The notes beneath the pieces are model-generated. The model saw only the letters and a program-made list of their open reading frames with translations, did no database searches and had not been told where the DNA came from. From NCBI RefSeq assembly GCF_014207435.1, contig NZ_JACHGH010000009.1, positions 75,885 through 139,884 of the forward strand: DNA of 64,000 nt, written 5' to 3'. This document shows positions 18,880-28,267 of the stretch, piece after piece; within the stretch, counting starts at the first letter, position 1; each line of letters opens with the position of its first letter. The DNA comes from Salirhabdus euzebyi (GTDB lineage: Bacteria; Bacillota; Bacilli; Bacillales; Alkalibacillaceae). The position numbers and the translations under genes are program-made.

Positions 18880-18919
18880 GGAAGCCCTCTTAATGCTTAT
18901 AAAGAGAGCTTCCTTTTTT
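18880..18919. terminator. Terminator between amt cluster and VanX-like gene
   Basis: Stem GGAAGCCCTCTT / AAGAGAGCTTCC (one mismatch) followed by six Ts on the plus strand, with A residues on the other side so it may also serve the convergent gene. Confidence 0.85.
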
Positions 18920-18922
18920 GAG

Positions 18923-19729
18923 TTAAAACGTTTTTGGTACGAAATACTCTAAATCTACGTTCTGAAACGGGTAATCTTTTTCATTAGTGTCACGATAATG
19001 CCACCATTCCGTGCTAATAGATGAAAATCCACTTTCTTGCATGATTTTTGTTAAATATTCCATGTTTTTTTGCGCTTCATCTGTATTGCCTTGATGATTT
19101 CTCCAGGATCTCTCTGTAAATTCATCAAAGCCAGTAGGCATTTCCAACTCTTTGCCTAATTCGTCTACTAAGGTAATATCAACTGCTACTCCACGATTGT
19201 GGTCGGTACCTTTACTTGGATCACTTACATATCTAGGGTCTGGTGTGTTTTCCCAGAATATCTCTTGTACGTAAAGTGGCCGATATCCATCCCATACTTT
19301 TATCCGGTATCCATCCTTTTTAGCTAAATCATTCGCATGCTTTAACTTGAGGGCAGTATCTTTTTGAAGTAAACAGATGGCAACAGGATACACTTTTTTC
19401 TCTACAAAGTTGTTTTCTGTTGCATATCGTAAATCTACGACAATCGTGTTATCTATATCTCGTATATTGACCAGTCCTGTTATTTTAGTTAATTGATCAA
19501 TTCGCTCCTGCTCTATTTTTTCAAGTTTTTTAAGTAACGTTTCATTTTCCTTCTCTAAAAGCTTGTTGTCTGATTTGAGTAAAGAACGTTCTTCGTCAAT
19601 TAGGGAATTCTCTTCTTCCAATGCTGTTATGCGTGTTTTAAGTGAATTCATTTCCGTTTTAGTCGAATGTATACATCCCGATAAAAGAAAAATAGCCATT
19701 AGCACGAAAGTAATGTTAACTATTTTCAT
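18923..19729 (-). CDS. VanX/DdpX-type D-alanyl-D-alanine dipeptidase lipoprotein
   Basis: 268-residue lipoprotein with lipobox LLSGC near residue 19. A coiled-coil stalk (about 25-75) separates the anchor from a zinc M15D peptidase domain whose metal site is visible: GTDHNRGVAVD and the C-terminal EWWHY. The family cleaves D-Ala-D-Ala. Being extracellular, it is more likely a wall-fragment-recycling enzyme than a cytoplasmic resistance VanX, and there are no vanHA partners. GGAGGAGGT precedes the ATG. Single gene. Confidence 0.88.
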   Translation of the reverse strand: MKIVNITFVLMAIFLLSGCIHSTKTEMNSLKTRITALEEENSLIDEERSLLKSDNKLLEKENETLLKKLEKIEQERIDQLTKITGLVNIRDIDNTIVVDLRYATENNFVEKKVYPVAICLLQKDTALKLKHANDLAKKDGYRIKVWDGYRPLYVQEIFWENTPDPRYVSDPSKGTDHNRGVAVDITLVDELGKELEMPTGFDEFTERSWRNHQGNTDEAQKNMEYLTKIMQESGFSSISTEWWHYRDTNEKDYPFQNVDLEYFVPKTF

Positions 19730-19871
19730 GGTTTACCTCCTCCTGTTAATAGAGTAACTTGCTCTATTTAGTTAGACGTTATAAATTGTCTATATTATAA
19801 GCTTATAGGAAAAAATATTTATAAAAGTTATGAAGGATATTGAAAAGAGAAGTGCAGCAAGTTTAGGTAAT

Positions 19872-19914
19872 GAAAAAGAGAAGCTTCCATTTTTATCAAA
19901 AGCTTCTCTTTTTC
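19872..19914 (-). terminator. Terminator after two-component operon
   Basis: Stem GAAAAAGAGAAGCTT / AAGCTTCTCTTTTTC, 13 bases beyond the response regulator stop, flanked by A and T runs. Confidence 0.85.
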
Positions 19915-19926
19915 ATCTAATTATAT

Positions 19927-20643
19927 TTATTTTATACAAAACTGATAACCAAGCCCTCTGACCGTTTGAATATATGTAGATACTCCGGTATGCAGTTCTA
20001 GTTTTTTTCTTAAGTTACTAATATGAACCTTTAACGTTCTTGTCTCCCCAAGACTGTCTGTTCCCCAAATAAGTGTATAAAGTTCGTGTGCACTAAATAT
20101 TTTATCAGGATGTTGAGCAAGGATAGATAGAATTAAAAATTCTTTATTCGAGAGATCAATGTTTTGATTATTGAAAGTGACTCTTTGTAAGTAAAAGTTA
20201 AGATGCAAGGGACCAATTTTTAAACTTTCGGTATCGAGGTTCATTGGTTGACTAGTAGTATCATTTTGCCGGTTAAAAACAGGTGCTCGCCTTAGATTAG
20301 ACTTTATGCGGGCAATAAGCTGCTGCAAATCAAAAGGTTTTGTCACATAATCATCGCCACCCAATTCTAATCCTCGAATAATATCTGAACCATCATCTAA
20401 ACAACTTACAAATATAATTGGTACATTAGAAACCTTCCGAATGCTTTCACAAACATCAAACCCATTTAAATCAGGAAGTTGAACATCTAACAGTATTAAA
20501 TCTGGCTGGTTTAATTCGAAAGCGTGTAAGGCACCCATCCCGTGTGAAACAATAATTGGATGAAATCCGTAGCTGGATAAAGCGGTAGATAGAAAGTGTT
20601 GAATATCATAATCATCTTCTACTATTAAAATAGTTAAGCTCAT
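19927..20643 (-). CDS. OmpR-family response regulator
   Basis: 238 aa. Receiver domain with acidic pair VEDDYD, phosphoacceptor D53 in LLDVQLPDLNG and Lys in VTKPFD; C-terminal winged helix ending QTVRGLGYQF. It overlaps its kinase by 4 bases (ATGA). Regulon unknown. No obvious target genes beside it except possibly the surface protein divergent from the kinase. Confidence 0.93.
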   Translation of the reverse strand: MSLTILIVEDDYDIQHFLSTALSSYGFHPIIVSHGMGALHAFELNQPDLILLDVQLPDLNGFDVCESIRKVSNVPIIFVSCLDDGSDIIRGLELGGDDYVTKPFDLQQLIARIKSNLRRAPVFNRQNDTTSQPMNLDTESLKIGPLHLNFYLQRVTFNNQNIDLSNKEFLILSILAQHPDKIFSAHELYTLIWGTDSLGETRTLKVHISNLRKKLELHTGVSTYIQTVRGLGYQFCIK

Positions 20644-22724
20644 TTTGGATTCTCCTTCTCAACCAATGTCACTGGTAATGTTATAGAAAACTGACTTCCT
20701 ACCCCAACTTTACTTTGTACCGAAATTGTACCATCATGCTTTTTAATGATTTCGTAACAAATGGCTAAGCCTAAGCCAGAACCTTGTTTTTTATTCAACG
20801 AATTCTTTCCTTTGATAAAACGGGTAAAAATATTTGGTAGTATATCCTTCTCTATACCAATTCCATTATCACAAATTAGTATACGGAATATACCATTTTC
20901 ATGATAGGAACTAGGATTTTCTTCATACTCTCCTACAATTGTAATAGTTCCTCCCTCAGGAGTAAACTTGGTCGCATTATGAATAATATTTGAAAATACT
21001 TGTTCGATCCGTAAAATATCAATTTGAAGGAGAAGGTCATGCTCCTTTGGTAAACTACCCCATTGCAAATCGAGGTTCATTTTTTCATTTACTATGTCAT
21101 GCTCGAAGCGGTTATATAAGTGTTCTAGCAAATGGACGGCATCTACTTCTTCTAACATAAAGTCAAACTGTCCTTCATCCATTTTTGCCAGATCAAGTAA
21201 GTCCTTAGATAACCGATTAATTAACTTTGCCTTTTCCCCAACAATATTTACATAACTTTTTTCTTCTTCGGATTGGACCTTGTTTTCTAATAGTTGAACG
21301 TAACCTTGTAAAGATTGCATCGGTGTACCTATTTCGTGTGCAACAGAGGAAAAGAATTCTTTCCGTGTTTGTTCAATATGATGTAACTGCTTGTTTCTTT
21401 CTTGAAGCTCATAAGTACGGTCTGCAACTTTTTGTTCTAACAGTGTATTGGTTTCCTTTATTTCTTGAGAAAGTTTTTCTACTTCCGCAAATGCGTTGGA
21501 ACTATTTTTAGCAACTATAAGTGTCTGCGCAAGAAGAAACACACCGGCAGCAATTGGTACAAGATCCACACTATTATTAATCTTCAAGTTATAGTAAAAG
21601 ATATCATGTATCACCGCAATAACAAAAAAGCATACCGATAAAAAGTTTAAAATAGCACCTTCTCTCTTTCTTATAACAGCAAGTCCAACTATATAAATAC
21701 AATAGATAAAAATAACGATGGAGCAGGTCTCAAAAGTATAAAGAAAGTGAGTGTATATATATGCAGGAAAGAGTGTTGTGAGACTAAATAGTAAACATAT
21801 GGCAACAGATAAATAGATGATTCTTTTATTAACTTCTCTTGGAAATAAATAATATAAAAAGAGGAAAAGTACCATGAAGCTAAAGTAAATAGTAAGATAC
21901 TCTATTTTAACGCTCAATTCCCATGAAAAAGAGGGAAATAAATACATAAATAATAGCTCACCTACAAAGAGAGTACGCAATGAAACAAAGAAGCAAAACA
22001 CCCCTAAAAATAAGGGAAGCTTGGAAGTAGAACGAAAAAAGTAGTGTGAAATAAGGTAAAAACTAAGAGCAAATAAGGCGCTTGCAATAATGATATCTCG
22101 AATTACATTCATTTCTCTATTTTTATTAATAGCGTCATGCGATCCAAATTTTAATGGAGACCACATTCCGCCTTTACGCTGCGAAAAATTAGAAACTTGC
22201 ATAACTATTTCAATTTCACTCGAATGAGGTACAAATGAGGCTGTTTTAGAAAAAGATTTAGGTTTCATGCTCTCCCGGTTTGTGCCGACTTCTCCATTTT
22301 TAGCAAGAAGCTCCCCATTTACCCAAAGCTTATAGGCTGAGGCTACAGAAGGAATATAAACAGATAAAAGTTCATTAGAGTCTTCTTCGTTTATATGAAT
22401 AACGAGTCGATAAGTGCCAAACCCTGAATTGGAAAGGGGAAGACTTCCGGTATAATCTGCATCCACCCAAACATCTGGGGCTTCAATATAATTGGTTTTT
22501 TCCTGTTCATTGGTAGTCTTAAAATCTTCGGGAACAAGTAGTTGCTTCCAATAAAACTCCCATTGTCCTTCTAGTAGAAGAACCTGATCTAAGTCACTAT
22601 TGCTAAGATCTAAATATCCTTCATTTATCAATTGTTTTTCTGTTGCCTCAACTTCTAGCCCTTGATAGTTAATAAAAAGCATAGATAGAAGAAAAAGGAC
22701 AAAATAGTATTTTCCTTTGATCAT
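20640..22724 (-). CDS. 7TMR-DISM sensor histidine kinase
   Basis: 694 aa. After a signal-like helix comes an extracellular 7TMR-DISMED1-type sugar-binding-like domain (about 35-190, with LEGQWEFYW and YKLWVNGEL), then seven transmembrane helices (about 210-400), a coiled linker, HisKA with His463, and an HATPase domain (NATKFTPEG, DNGIGI, GSGLGLAI). The phosphoacceptor box reads HEIGTPMQS rather than the usual HELRTPL. Family knowledge suggests recognition of a carbohydrate or other small ligand outside the cell. The gene is upstream of, and overlaps, its regulator. Confidence 0.92.
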   Translation of the reverse strand: MIKGKYYFVLFLLSMLFINYQGLEVEATEKQLINEGYLDLSNSDLDQVLLLEGQWEFYWKQLLVPEDFKTTNEQEKTNYIEAPDVWVDADYTGSLPLSNSGFGTYRLVIHINEEDSNELLSVYIPSVASAYKLWVNGELLAKNGEVGTNRESMKPKSFSKTASFVPHSSEIEIVMQVSNFSQRKGGMWSPLKFGSHDAINKNREMNVIRDIIIASALFALSFYLISHYFFRSTSKLPLFLGVFCFFVSLRTLFVGELLFMYLFPSFSWELSVKIEYLTIYFSFMVLFLFLYYLFPREVNKRIIYLSVAICLLFSLTTLFPAYIYTHFLYTFETCSIVIFIYCIYIVGLAVIRKREGAILNFLSVCFFVIAVIHDIFYYNLKINNSVDLVPIAAGVFLLAQTLIVAKNSSNAFAEVEKLSQEIKETNTLLEQKVADRTYELQERNKQLHHIEQTRKEFFSSVAHEIGTPMQSLQGYVQLLENKVQSEEEKSYVNIVGEKAKLINRLSKDLLDLAKMDEGQFDFMLEEVDAVHLLEHLYNRFEHDIVNEKMNLDLQWGSLPKEHDLLLQIDILRIEQVFSNIIHNATKFTPEGGTITIVGEYEENPSSYHENGIFRILICDNGIGIEKDILPNIFTRFIKGKNSLNKKQGSGLGLAICYEIIKKHDGTISVQSKVGVGSQFSITLPVTLVEKENPK

Positions 22725-22934
22725 AGATATACCCTCTTTTTGGTAGGTTAAGAAAACTTTACTTTAGTTAACGTTTTTTATATAGAATGCTTATTATCTA
22801 TTACTTTATAATTAGGAAGACATTAGGTCAATATGCGTCGAAATTTGTAAAAAAAAGTAAGTAGAAATTTTAGTCCAGTAGCCAAAAAAAAGATAAAGAA
22901 TGCAGTTCTTGTGATTCTAGAGGGGGATTTTATT

Positions 22935-25900
22935 TTGTATATAAGAAAGAGAATAAAAAAACTTATAACGCACGTAGTACTTTTTACACTGATTTTCACT
23001 TCAATAGCTACTAATCTGTTATTTTTCCCTACCATATCATCAGCAAGTGGAGGGCTGGGAGTCGATATAGCTCAAACAAAAGAAGAGTTAGTAAACGAGA
23101 TTCTAGGTAGTGGTGTTATTGCAAGTGAAATTAAGTTAACGGGAAATACAAATGCTTTTGGCATCTTTGGTGGGGGTAATGATATAGTAGGTTTTGAAAA
23201 TGGCATAATCTTGAGTACAGGGAATGCTAAAGATGTGATAGGACCTAACATAGAAAGTGATAAAACTACTAGATATAATAGTTCGGGTGATTCAAGTCTA
23301 ACTAATTTAGCAGGATTTAGAACCTATGATGCAGCAACATTAGAATTTACATTTGTACCAAGTGGGAACTACATATCGTTTCAATATGTTTTTTCATCTG
23401 AAGAATATAATGAATACGCAAATAGTGACTTTAATGATATTTTTGCTTTTTTTGTAAATGGAGAAAATGTAGCTTTACTCCCTGATTCAAATACACCAGT
23501 TTCAATAAATACTGTTAATGGTGGTAATCCATACGGTATAGATGCGAAAAATGAAGAGTATTTTATAAACAACGAAGGTGGAGCTCTTAATACGGAAATG
23601 GACGGTCTTACAGTTGTAATGTCTGTTTCAGTAGGTGTTAATCCAGGTGTATCAAACACAATCAAACTAGCAATTGCAGATGGTTTTGATGATCAATATG
23701 ATTCAAACGTCTTTATAAAAGCAGGCAGTTTAAATGATAGAGCCGTTCAACCTGGGCAAATTGAATTTGATACAAGAGAACAGTATGACGTTACGATTAA
23801 ACGTTCAGGAGGAAGTGATGGTACAGCGTCCGCAACATGGGTAGCTAAAGATGAAAATGGGACTACGATAGACTCTGGAACCGTTAAGTTTGGAGATGGA
23901 GAAACCGAGAAGGTAATCAAAGTACCGTCAAGTACAAAAACTATAGAATTAAGTAATCCTATAGGTGGTGCAAAAATTTATCCTGATAGTACTCCTGTAT
24001 TACTAGAAGATATACCAATAAAGACAAAGAGTATTGAAAGTGCAAATCCTGTAATAAAGTCGGTCCCTCATGGAACTAGTGTAGAAGAAGCAAAATTGAC
24101 ATTAGGAATGACTGTAGAAGTCAGTTTAGATAATGGTCAAACTACTGAGGTCCCAATAGAATGGAGCGTTAATTCTAATCCGGACTATAATGGTAATCAG
24201 GTTGGAGCGTATCTGTTTACAGGTACATTTGGTCAATTTCCAGATGATGTAGATAATAATAATAATGTTCAAGCTCCAACAGGAACGATAAATGTACTGA
24301 GCAACTCTGCTAATATAGAGTCTTTTAGTTTTGGAGAACAAACGAAACCAGCAGAAATTAACAGCATTGATGGAACGGTATTTATTGAGGTAGAAAATGG
24401 AACAGCGTTAGATCAGTTAATAGCAACTTTTGTTTTATCTGATAATGCACAAGGGGCAGAGGTTGATCAAGTTTTACAAGAAAGTGGCCAAAACGCAAAC
24501 AATTTTACAAACCCTGTAAAATATAAGATTACAGCTCAAGATGGTACTGTCCGGGAATGGATAATTATAGTCGAAGAACAAGGTAAAACAGAAGCTCCTA
24601 TTCCGACGAAACCAGTACTTATTATTGGCGAAAAAGTGATAAGCGGTACTTCTGAAGCAAATGCACAAATCACTATAAAGCGCGATGAAAATGTAATTGG
24701 ATCAGGTATAGCAGATGGTGAGGGTAAATGGTCAGTTGAAATACCCGAGGATGTGACAATCGTAAAAGAGGATATTCTTTCTGTTACTGCAAAAACACAA
24801 GGTAAAGTGGAAAGTGATTTAGTAGAGGTAACCGTTATTGAAGCACCGGCTGTCCTAATAGAAAGTCCAACTAATATGTCTCATTTAAACAATTTACAAG
24901 TGATTAAGGGTTCTACTAATGCCCCAAATGGATCATCCATTACAATTGAAATTAATGGAACTACTTATCCCGGCATAGTTGAAAATAATCAATGGACATC
25001 TACTAGTTCCATTCTTTTAAACGATGGACATTATACTGCTGAAGTAACCATTTCAGATAGAGGTGTTGTTGGATCAGACACAGTATCATTCACAGTGGAT
25101 ACTACAAAACCAATCATTTCTTTAAAAGGTAGTCAAGAAGTTCAATTAGTAGAAGGCAATAACTATATAGACGATTCAGCAACAGCAGTGGATAACATTG
25201 ATGGTGATGTTTCAAATAAGATTCTAGTTACAGGTATACCTGTCCATACTGATGTGCCTGGTAATTATACGATTACGTATAACGTAAGTGATAAAGCGGG
25301 TAATAATGCTGATGCAAAATCTAGAATATTAGTCATAAAACCTAAATCAATCATTGCAATAGGAAGTGCTGATGGAGAAAATACTATTTCAGTCAATGGC
25401 TCAACCCCAGGAGCAACTATTAATCTTTATGATAAAGATGGTAAATTGGTTGCTTCTACAACAGCAAACCTATCAGGAGAAGCTATCTTTACAGGTGTTA
25501 CAGTAGGGTTAGACTATCAGGTGACCCAAACTGTGAACGAAGTAGAAAGTAATCTTTCTAATAAAGTGACGGTAGGACCTAGTAAACCAGCAATTGCTGA
25601 GGATAAGATGGATAATGTAAATAAAACAGTTGAGGTAAGTAACCTTATCCCTGGTGCAACTGTTACATTACTAGATAAAGACGGAAACACTATTAGTACG
25701 GGTATAGCGAATGATCAAGGAAAATATGTTTTTGCGAATTTAGAGCAAGGTGTAGATTATCTAGTGACGCAAACAGTTAATGACGTTACTAGTGAAGAGA
25801 AAACTTTCCGCTTACTCACTTTTGAACAAGAAGTGGATGATACATTACGTAATTTGAAAATTGGTTTCCAGAAAAATAACGGGGTGAATGATACGTGGGA

Positions 25901-27059
25901 AAGTGTTACATCCAATGTTTATCTTTTACGCACGGATAATCATGAAACGGATGTTGTCTGGACATCAAATGATTCTGGAGTTGTTAAAATCGATTCAAGT
26001 GACGTAAGAAAGCAGCAAATTACCACAACTGTTAACAGACAACAGAATGATAAAAGTGTCACGATAACAGCAACTGTTTCAAAAGGTAATGTGACAAAAA
26101 CAAGAACTTTCCTTCTCGTTATAAAAGCAGCAGGAATCGAGAAAAAAGTAGATGTTAATTCTGCACGTCAAATTAATGTAGGAAATACGACATTAACTAT
26201 TGAAAGAATTAATGTAATAAATAACAGCGATGTAATAGGTAAAATTGATAAAATCATTGTGACAGACGAAATAGTTGAAGCGGTTTTGACTAATGTAATT
26301 AATGGTATCGCAACCATTCAATTTCCTGTTAATCCTAGTGATGTAGCAAGTGAATTTGCAATAGAAATTGATAGAAGTGCTATTACAGCTTTTGCTAATG
26401 AACATGATGTAGAATTTATTAAAGTTGAAAATACTTACGCTCAACTAGTTTTAAGCAAAGAACAGCTGTTAAAAATGAGTGAAAATAATTTAGATCTTTT
26501 TTTCCGCCTTGTACCTATAACGGAGGAAAATGAAAAGCAACAGGTTAGGCAAGCTGTCTCCATTGAAGAAGCTGTTTTAGAAAGTGCAGCTGGAAAGAAA
26601 GTAAATGTACTTGGAACACCTATTGAAATTGAAACAAACTATAGAGGTTTTGAGACAGAAGTAACGTTCCCATTGGAGGAAATTTTAGATGAAGTAACAG
26701 ATCCTGAAATGTTACGCGTTTTCATTGAACATGCCGATGAAAAAGTAATTGCCGATAGTGAAATTGTTTATGATGTAAACAACAATCCAATAGGAATTAA
26801 GTTTAAAATTAATAAGTTTAGTACTTTTACGATTTATGAAATTTTAAATAACAATGATGTACCTGTAGAAGAACCAAAAGAAGAGGAGCCACCTGTGGAT
26901 AATCCTAAGGAAGAAGGCCCGATAGAAGATAAAGAAGAGTCGCCTACGTTACCTAATACATCTACAAATGTCTATAACTTATTAAGTATAGGATTGGTCT
27001 TATTAAGCGTGGGGATAGTGATGATGGCTCTAACGAGAAGAAAGAAAAAAACAGCATAA
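22935..27059 (+). CDS. Large sortase-anchored surface protein with choice-of-anchor L domain
   Basis: 1374 aa. I use the TTG at 22935, which has GAGGGGGA 7 bases upstream. Order: signal peptide (about 1-37); choice-of-anchor L domain (about 40-265, with FENGIILSTGNA and YVFSSEEYNEY); several bacterial Ig-like domains, one of DUF5011 type (about 730-810, YNVSDKAGN); two Ig-like repeats around 810-970 sharing a LYDKDGK / LLDKDGN pattern; a proline/glutamate stalk; and a C-terminal wall-sorting signal LPNTS, hydrophobic helix, RRKKK. LPNTS resembles the LPDTS/LPDTA signals used by SrtD-type sortases. No sortase gene is in the window. Likely adhesion or biofilm role. Confidence 0.9.
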   Translation: MYIRKRIKKLITHVVLFTLIFTSIATNLLFFPTISSASGGLGVDIAQTKEELVNEILGSGVIASEIKLTGNTNAFGIFGGGNDIVGFENGIILSTGNAKDVIGPNIESDKTTRYNSSGDSSLTNLAGFRTYDAATLEFTFVPSGNYISFQYVFSSEEYNEYANSDFNDIFAFFVNGENVALLPDSNTPVSINTVNGGNPYGIDAKNEEYFINNEGGALNTEMDGLTVVMSVSVGVNPGVSNTIKLAIADGFDDQYDSNVFIKAGSLNDRAVQPGQIEFDTREQYDVTIKRSGGSDGTASATWVAKDENGTTIDSGTVKFGDGETEKVIKVPSSTKTIELSNPIGGAKIYPDSTPVLLEDIPIKTKSIESANPVIKSVPHGTSVEEAKLTLGMTVEVSLDNGQTTEVPIEWSVNSNPDYNGNQVGAYLFTGTFGQFPDDVDNNNNVQAPTGTINVLSNSANIESFSFGEQTKPAEINSIDGTVFIEVENGTALDQLIATFVLSDNAQGAEVDQVLQESGQNANNFTNPVKYKITAQDGTVREWIIIVEEQGKTEAPIPTKPVLIIGEKVISGTSEANAQITIKRDENVIGSGIADGEGKWSVEIPEDVTIVKEDILSVTAKTQGKVESDLVEVTVIEAPAVLIESPTNMSHLNNLQVIKGSTNAPNGSSITIEINGTTYPGIVENNQWTSTSSILLNDGHYTAEVTISDRGVVGSDTVSFTVDTTKPIISLKGSQEVQLVEGNNYIDDSATAVDNIDGDVSNKILVTGIPVHTDVPGNYTITYNVSDKAGNNADAKSRILVIKPKSIIAIGSADGENTISVNGSTPGATINLYDKDGKLVASTTANLSGEAIFTGVTVGLDYQVTQTVNEVESNLSNKVTVGPSKPAIAEDKMDNVNKTVEVSNLIPGATVTLLDKDGNTISTGIANDQGKYVFANLEQGVDYLVTQTVNDVTSEEKTFRLLTFEQEVDDTLRNLKIGFQKNNGVNDTWESVTSNVYLLRTDNHETDVVWTSNDSGVVKIDSSDVRKQQITTTVNRQQNDKSVTITATVSKGNVTKTRTFLLVIKAAGIEKKVDVNSARQINVGNTTLTIERINVINNSDVIGKIDKIIVTDEIVEAVLTNVINGIATIQFPVNPSDVASEFAIEIDRSAITAFANEHDVEFIKVENTYAQLVLSKEQLLKMSENNLDLFFRLVPITEENEKQQVRQAVSIEEAVLESAAGKKVNVLGTPIEIETNYRGFETEVTFPLEEILDEVTDPEMLRVFIEHADEKVIADSEIVYDVNNNPIGIKFKINKFSTFTIYEILNNNDVPVEEPKEEEPPVDNPKEEGPIEDKEESPTLPNTSTNVYNLLSIGLVLLSVGIVMMALTRRKKKTA

Positions 27060-27069
27060 AAAAAGGAAA

Positions 27070-27111
27070 GGCTAATATCTTTTGTAGAATACATTAGATA
27101 TTAGCTTTTTC
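27070..27111 (+). terminator. Terminator after surface protein
   Basis: Stem GCTAATATCT / AGATATTAGC followed by a T run. Confidence 0.85.
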
Positions 27112-27139
27112 TAATAGAGATTGAAAAAGGGTGATAAGG

Positions 27140-28036
27140 ATGAAGATAGAAGCACTAACAAGTGAAAAGGTAGAGGCGTTTATTCAGTATTGTAAAAAAT
27201 ATAAAGGAGAAATAGATGAATCGTATTTATATGATGAAGATCTTCGAGATTTTGAACCAAATGAAGAAAACCCTACCTATATTGTAACGAATGATAGTGG
27301 AAATATAATAGGGACTGTTTCCCTCATTATTGATGCGTACAACAGAAGCGGGAAAAAAGGTCGTTTTAGAATATTTCATTCCGAAACAGAAAACAAAGAA
27401 ATCTACCAAATACTAATGGAGAGTATTTTAGGACATGTTGATGGACTCGAAAATATCTTTGTTTTTGTACCAGAGGAAAATAAAGAGTTAAAACACTCCA
27501 TAGAAGCTTTAGATTTTCAAATTGAGCGCTATTCTTTCCTTCTTGTTAGAGATGAGTTAGAAGTACCCGCGTATCACTTGCCGATAGATTACGAAATAAA
27601 AACTTTCCAACCTGGTAAAGATGAACAAGCGTGGTGTGAAGTGAGAAATGCAAGCTTTGCAACCCTTAAAGGAAGTGAAACACCAATTACACCTGACATG
27701 GTTACGGAGATGACAAAGGACGATGAGTATTTAGAAGGTGGTTTACTTATCCTTTATCATAATCAACAACCGGTCGGAGTGGTAAAGGGAAGTAAAGACG
27801 AATTTGAAGGTGAGCCTATTATGAATATTGGCCCAGTTGCTGTTATTCCTGAGTATCAAGGTAAAGGTTTAGGAAGAATATTATTAAGGGCCTCTTTGCA
27901 CATCGCTAATGAAAAGGACTTTAAAAGGACGATTCTTTGTGTAAATGCAGATAACGAACGAGCGAAATCACTATATATTCAAGAAGGTTTTAAGCAAGTG
28001 GAAGCAGTGGCATGTTATAACTATAGCTTGATTTAA
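27140..28036 (+). CDS. Tandem GNAT acetyltransferase
   Basis: 298 aa with two GNAT folds. The N-terminal one (about 1-140) is degenerate; the C-terminal one (about 150-298) keeps the acetyl-CoA loop (AVIPEYQGKGLGRILL) and ends with the NADNERAKSLYIQEGF segment. This double arrangement is also found in mycothiol-synthase-like proteins, but many of these have unknown substrates. I start at the ATG at 27140, with AAGGGTGAT upstream; a GTG at 27131 is in frame but too close to that site. Single gene. Confidence 0.85.
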   Translation: MKIEALTSEKVEAFIQYCKKYKGEIDESYLYDEDLRDFEPNEENPTYIVTNDSGNIIGTVSLIIDAYNRSGKKGRFRIFHSETENKEIYQILMESILGHVDGLENIFVFVPEENKELKHSIEALDFQIERYSFLLVRDELEVPAYHLPIDYEIKTFQPGKDEQAWCEVRNASFATLKGSETPITPDMVTEMTKDDEYLEGGLLILYHNQQPVGVVKGSKDEFEGEPIMNIGPVAVIPEYQGKGLGRILLRASLHIANEKDFKRTILCVNADNERAKSLYIQEGFKQVEAVACYNYSLI

Positions 28037-28040
28037 TCAC

Positions 28041-28080
28041 AAAAACACAACCTCCTAAACTAGGGCGTTTGTGTTTTTTT
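28041..28080 (+). terminator. Terminator after GNAT gene
   Basis: Stem AAAACACAA / TTGTGTTTT with T run. A second small hairpin with T run (AAAGTTCAA / TTTGAACTTT) follows at 28121-28146. Confidence 0.8.
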
Positions 28081-28158
28081 ATCCAATAAACATATCATTA
28101 ATGCTTTCAGCTAAGAAACGTAAAGTTCAATCAATTTGAACTTTTTTAGTTAATATCA

Positions 28159-28187
28159 TTGAATTATTGTCTCTAACACATTATAAT
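28159..28187 (+). promoter_or_regulatory. SigmaA promoter of hom
   Basis: TTGAAT at 28159, 17-base spacer, perfect TATAAT at 28182. About 75 bases of leader precede hom; no T-box features were found. Confidence 0.75.
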
Positions 28188-28267
28188 GTCCTCTATACAA
28201 ATACAAAGGTACACGGATAAAAGACACGCGTTGTGTTGTGTGTTGGTTAGAGGAAAGGGTGAAGGTT

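Noticed and set aside
18923..19729. Vancomycin resistance vanX
   Set aside because: It is a lipoprotein with a coiled-coil stalk and has no vanH/vanA partner; extracellular dipeptidase is more likely.
28080..28267. T-box or riboswitch before hom
   Set aside because: The leader after the predicted promoter is about 75 bases, too short, and lacks the T-box sequence TGGNACC.
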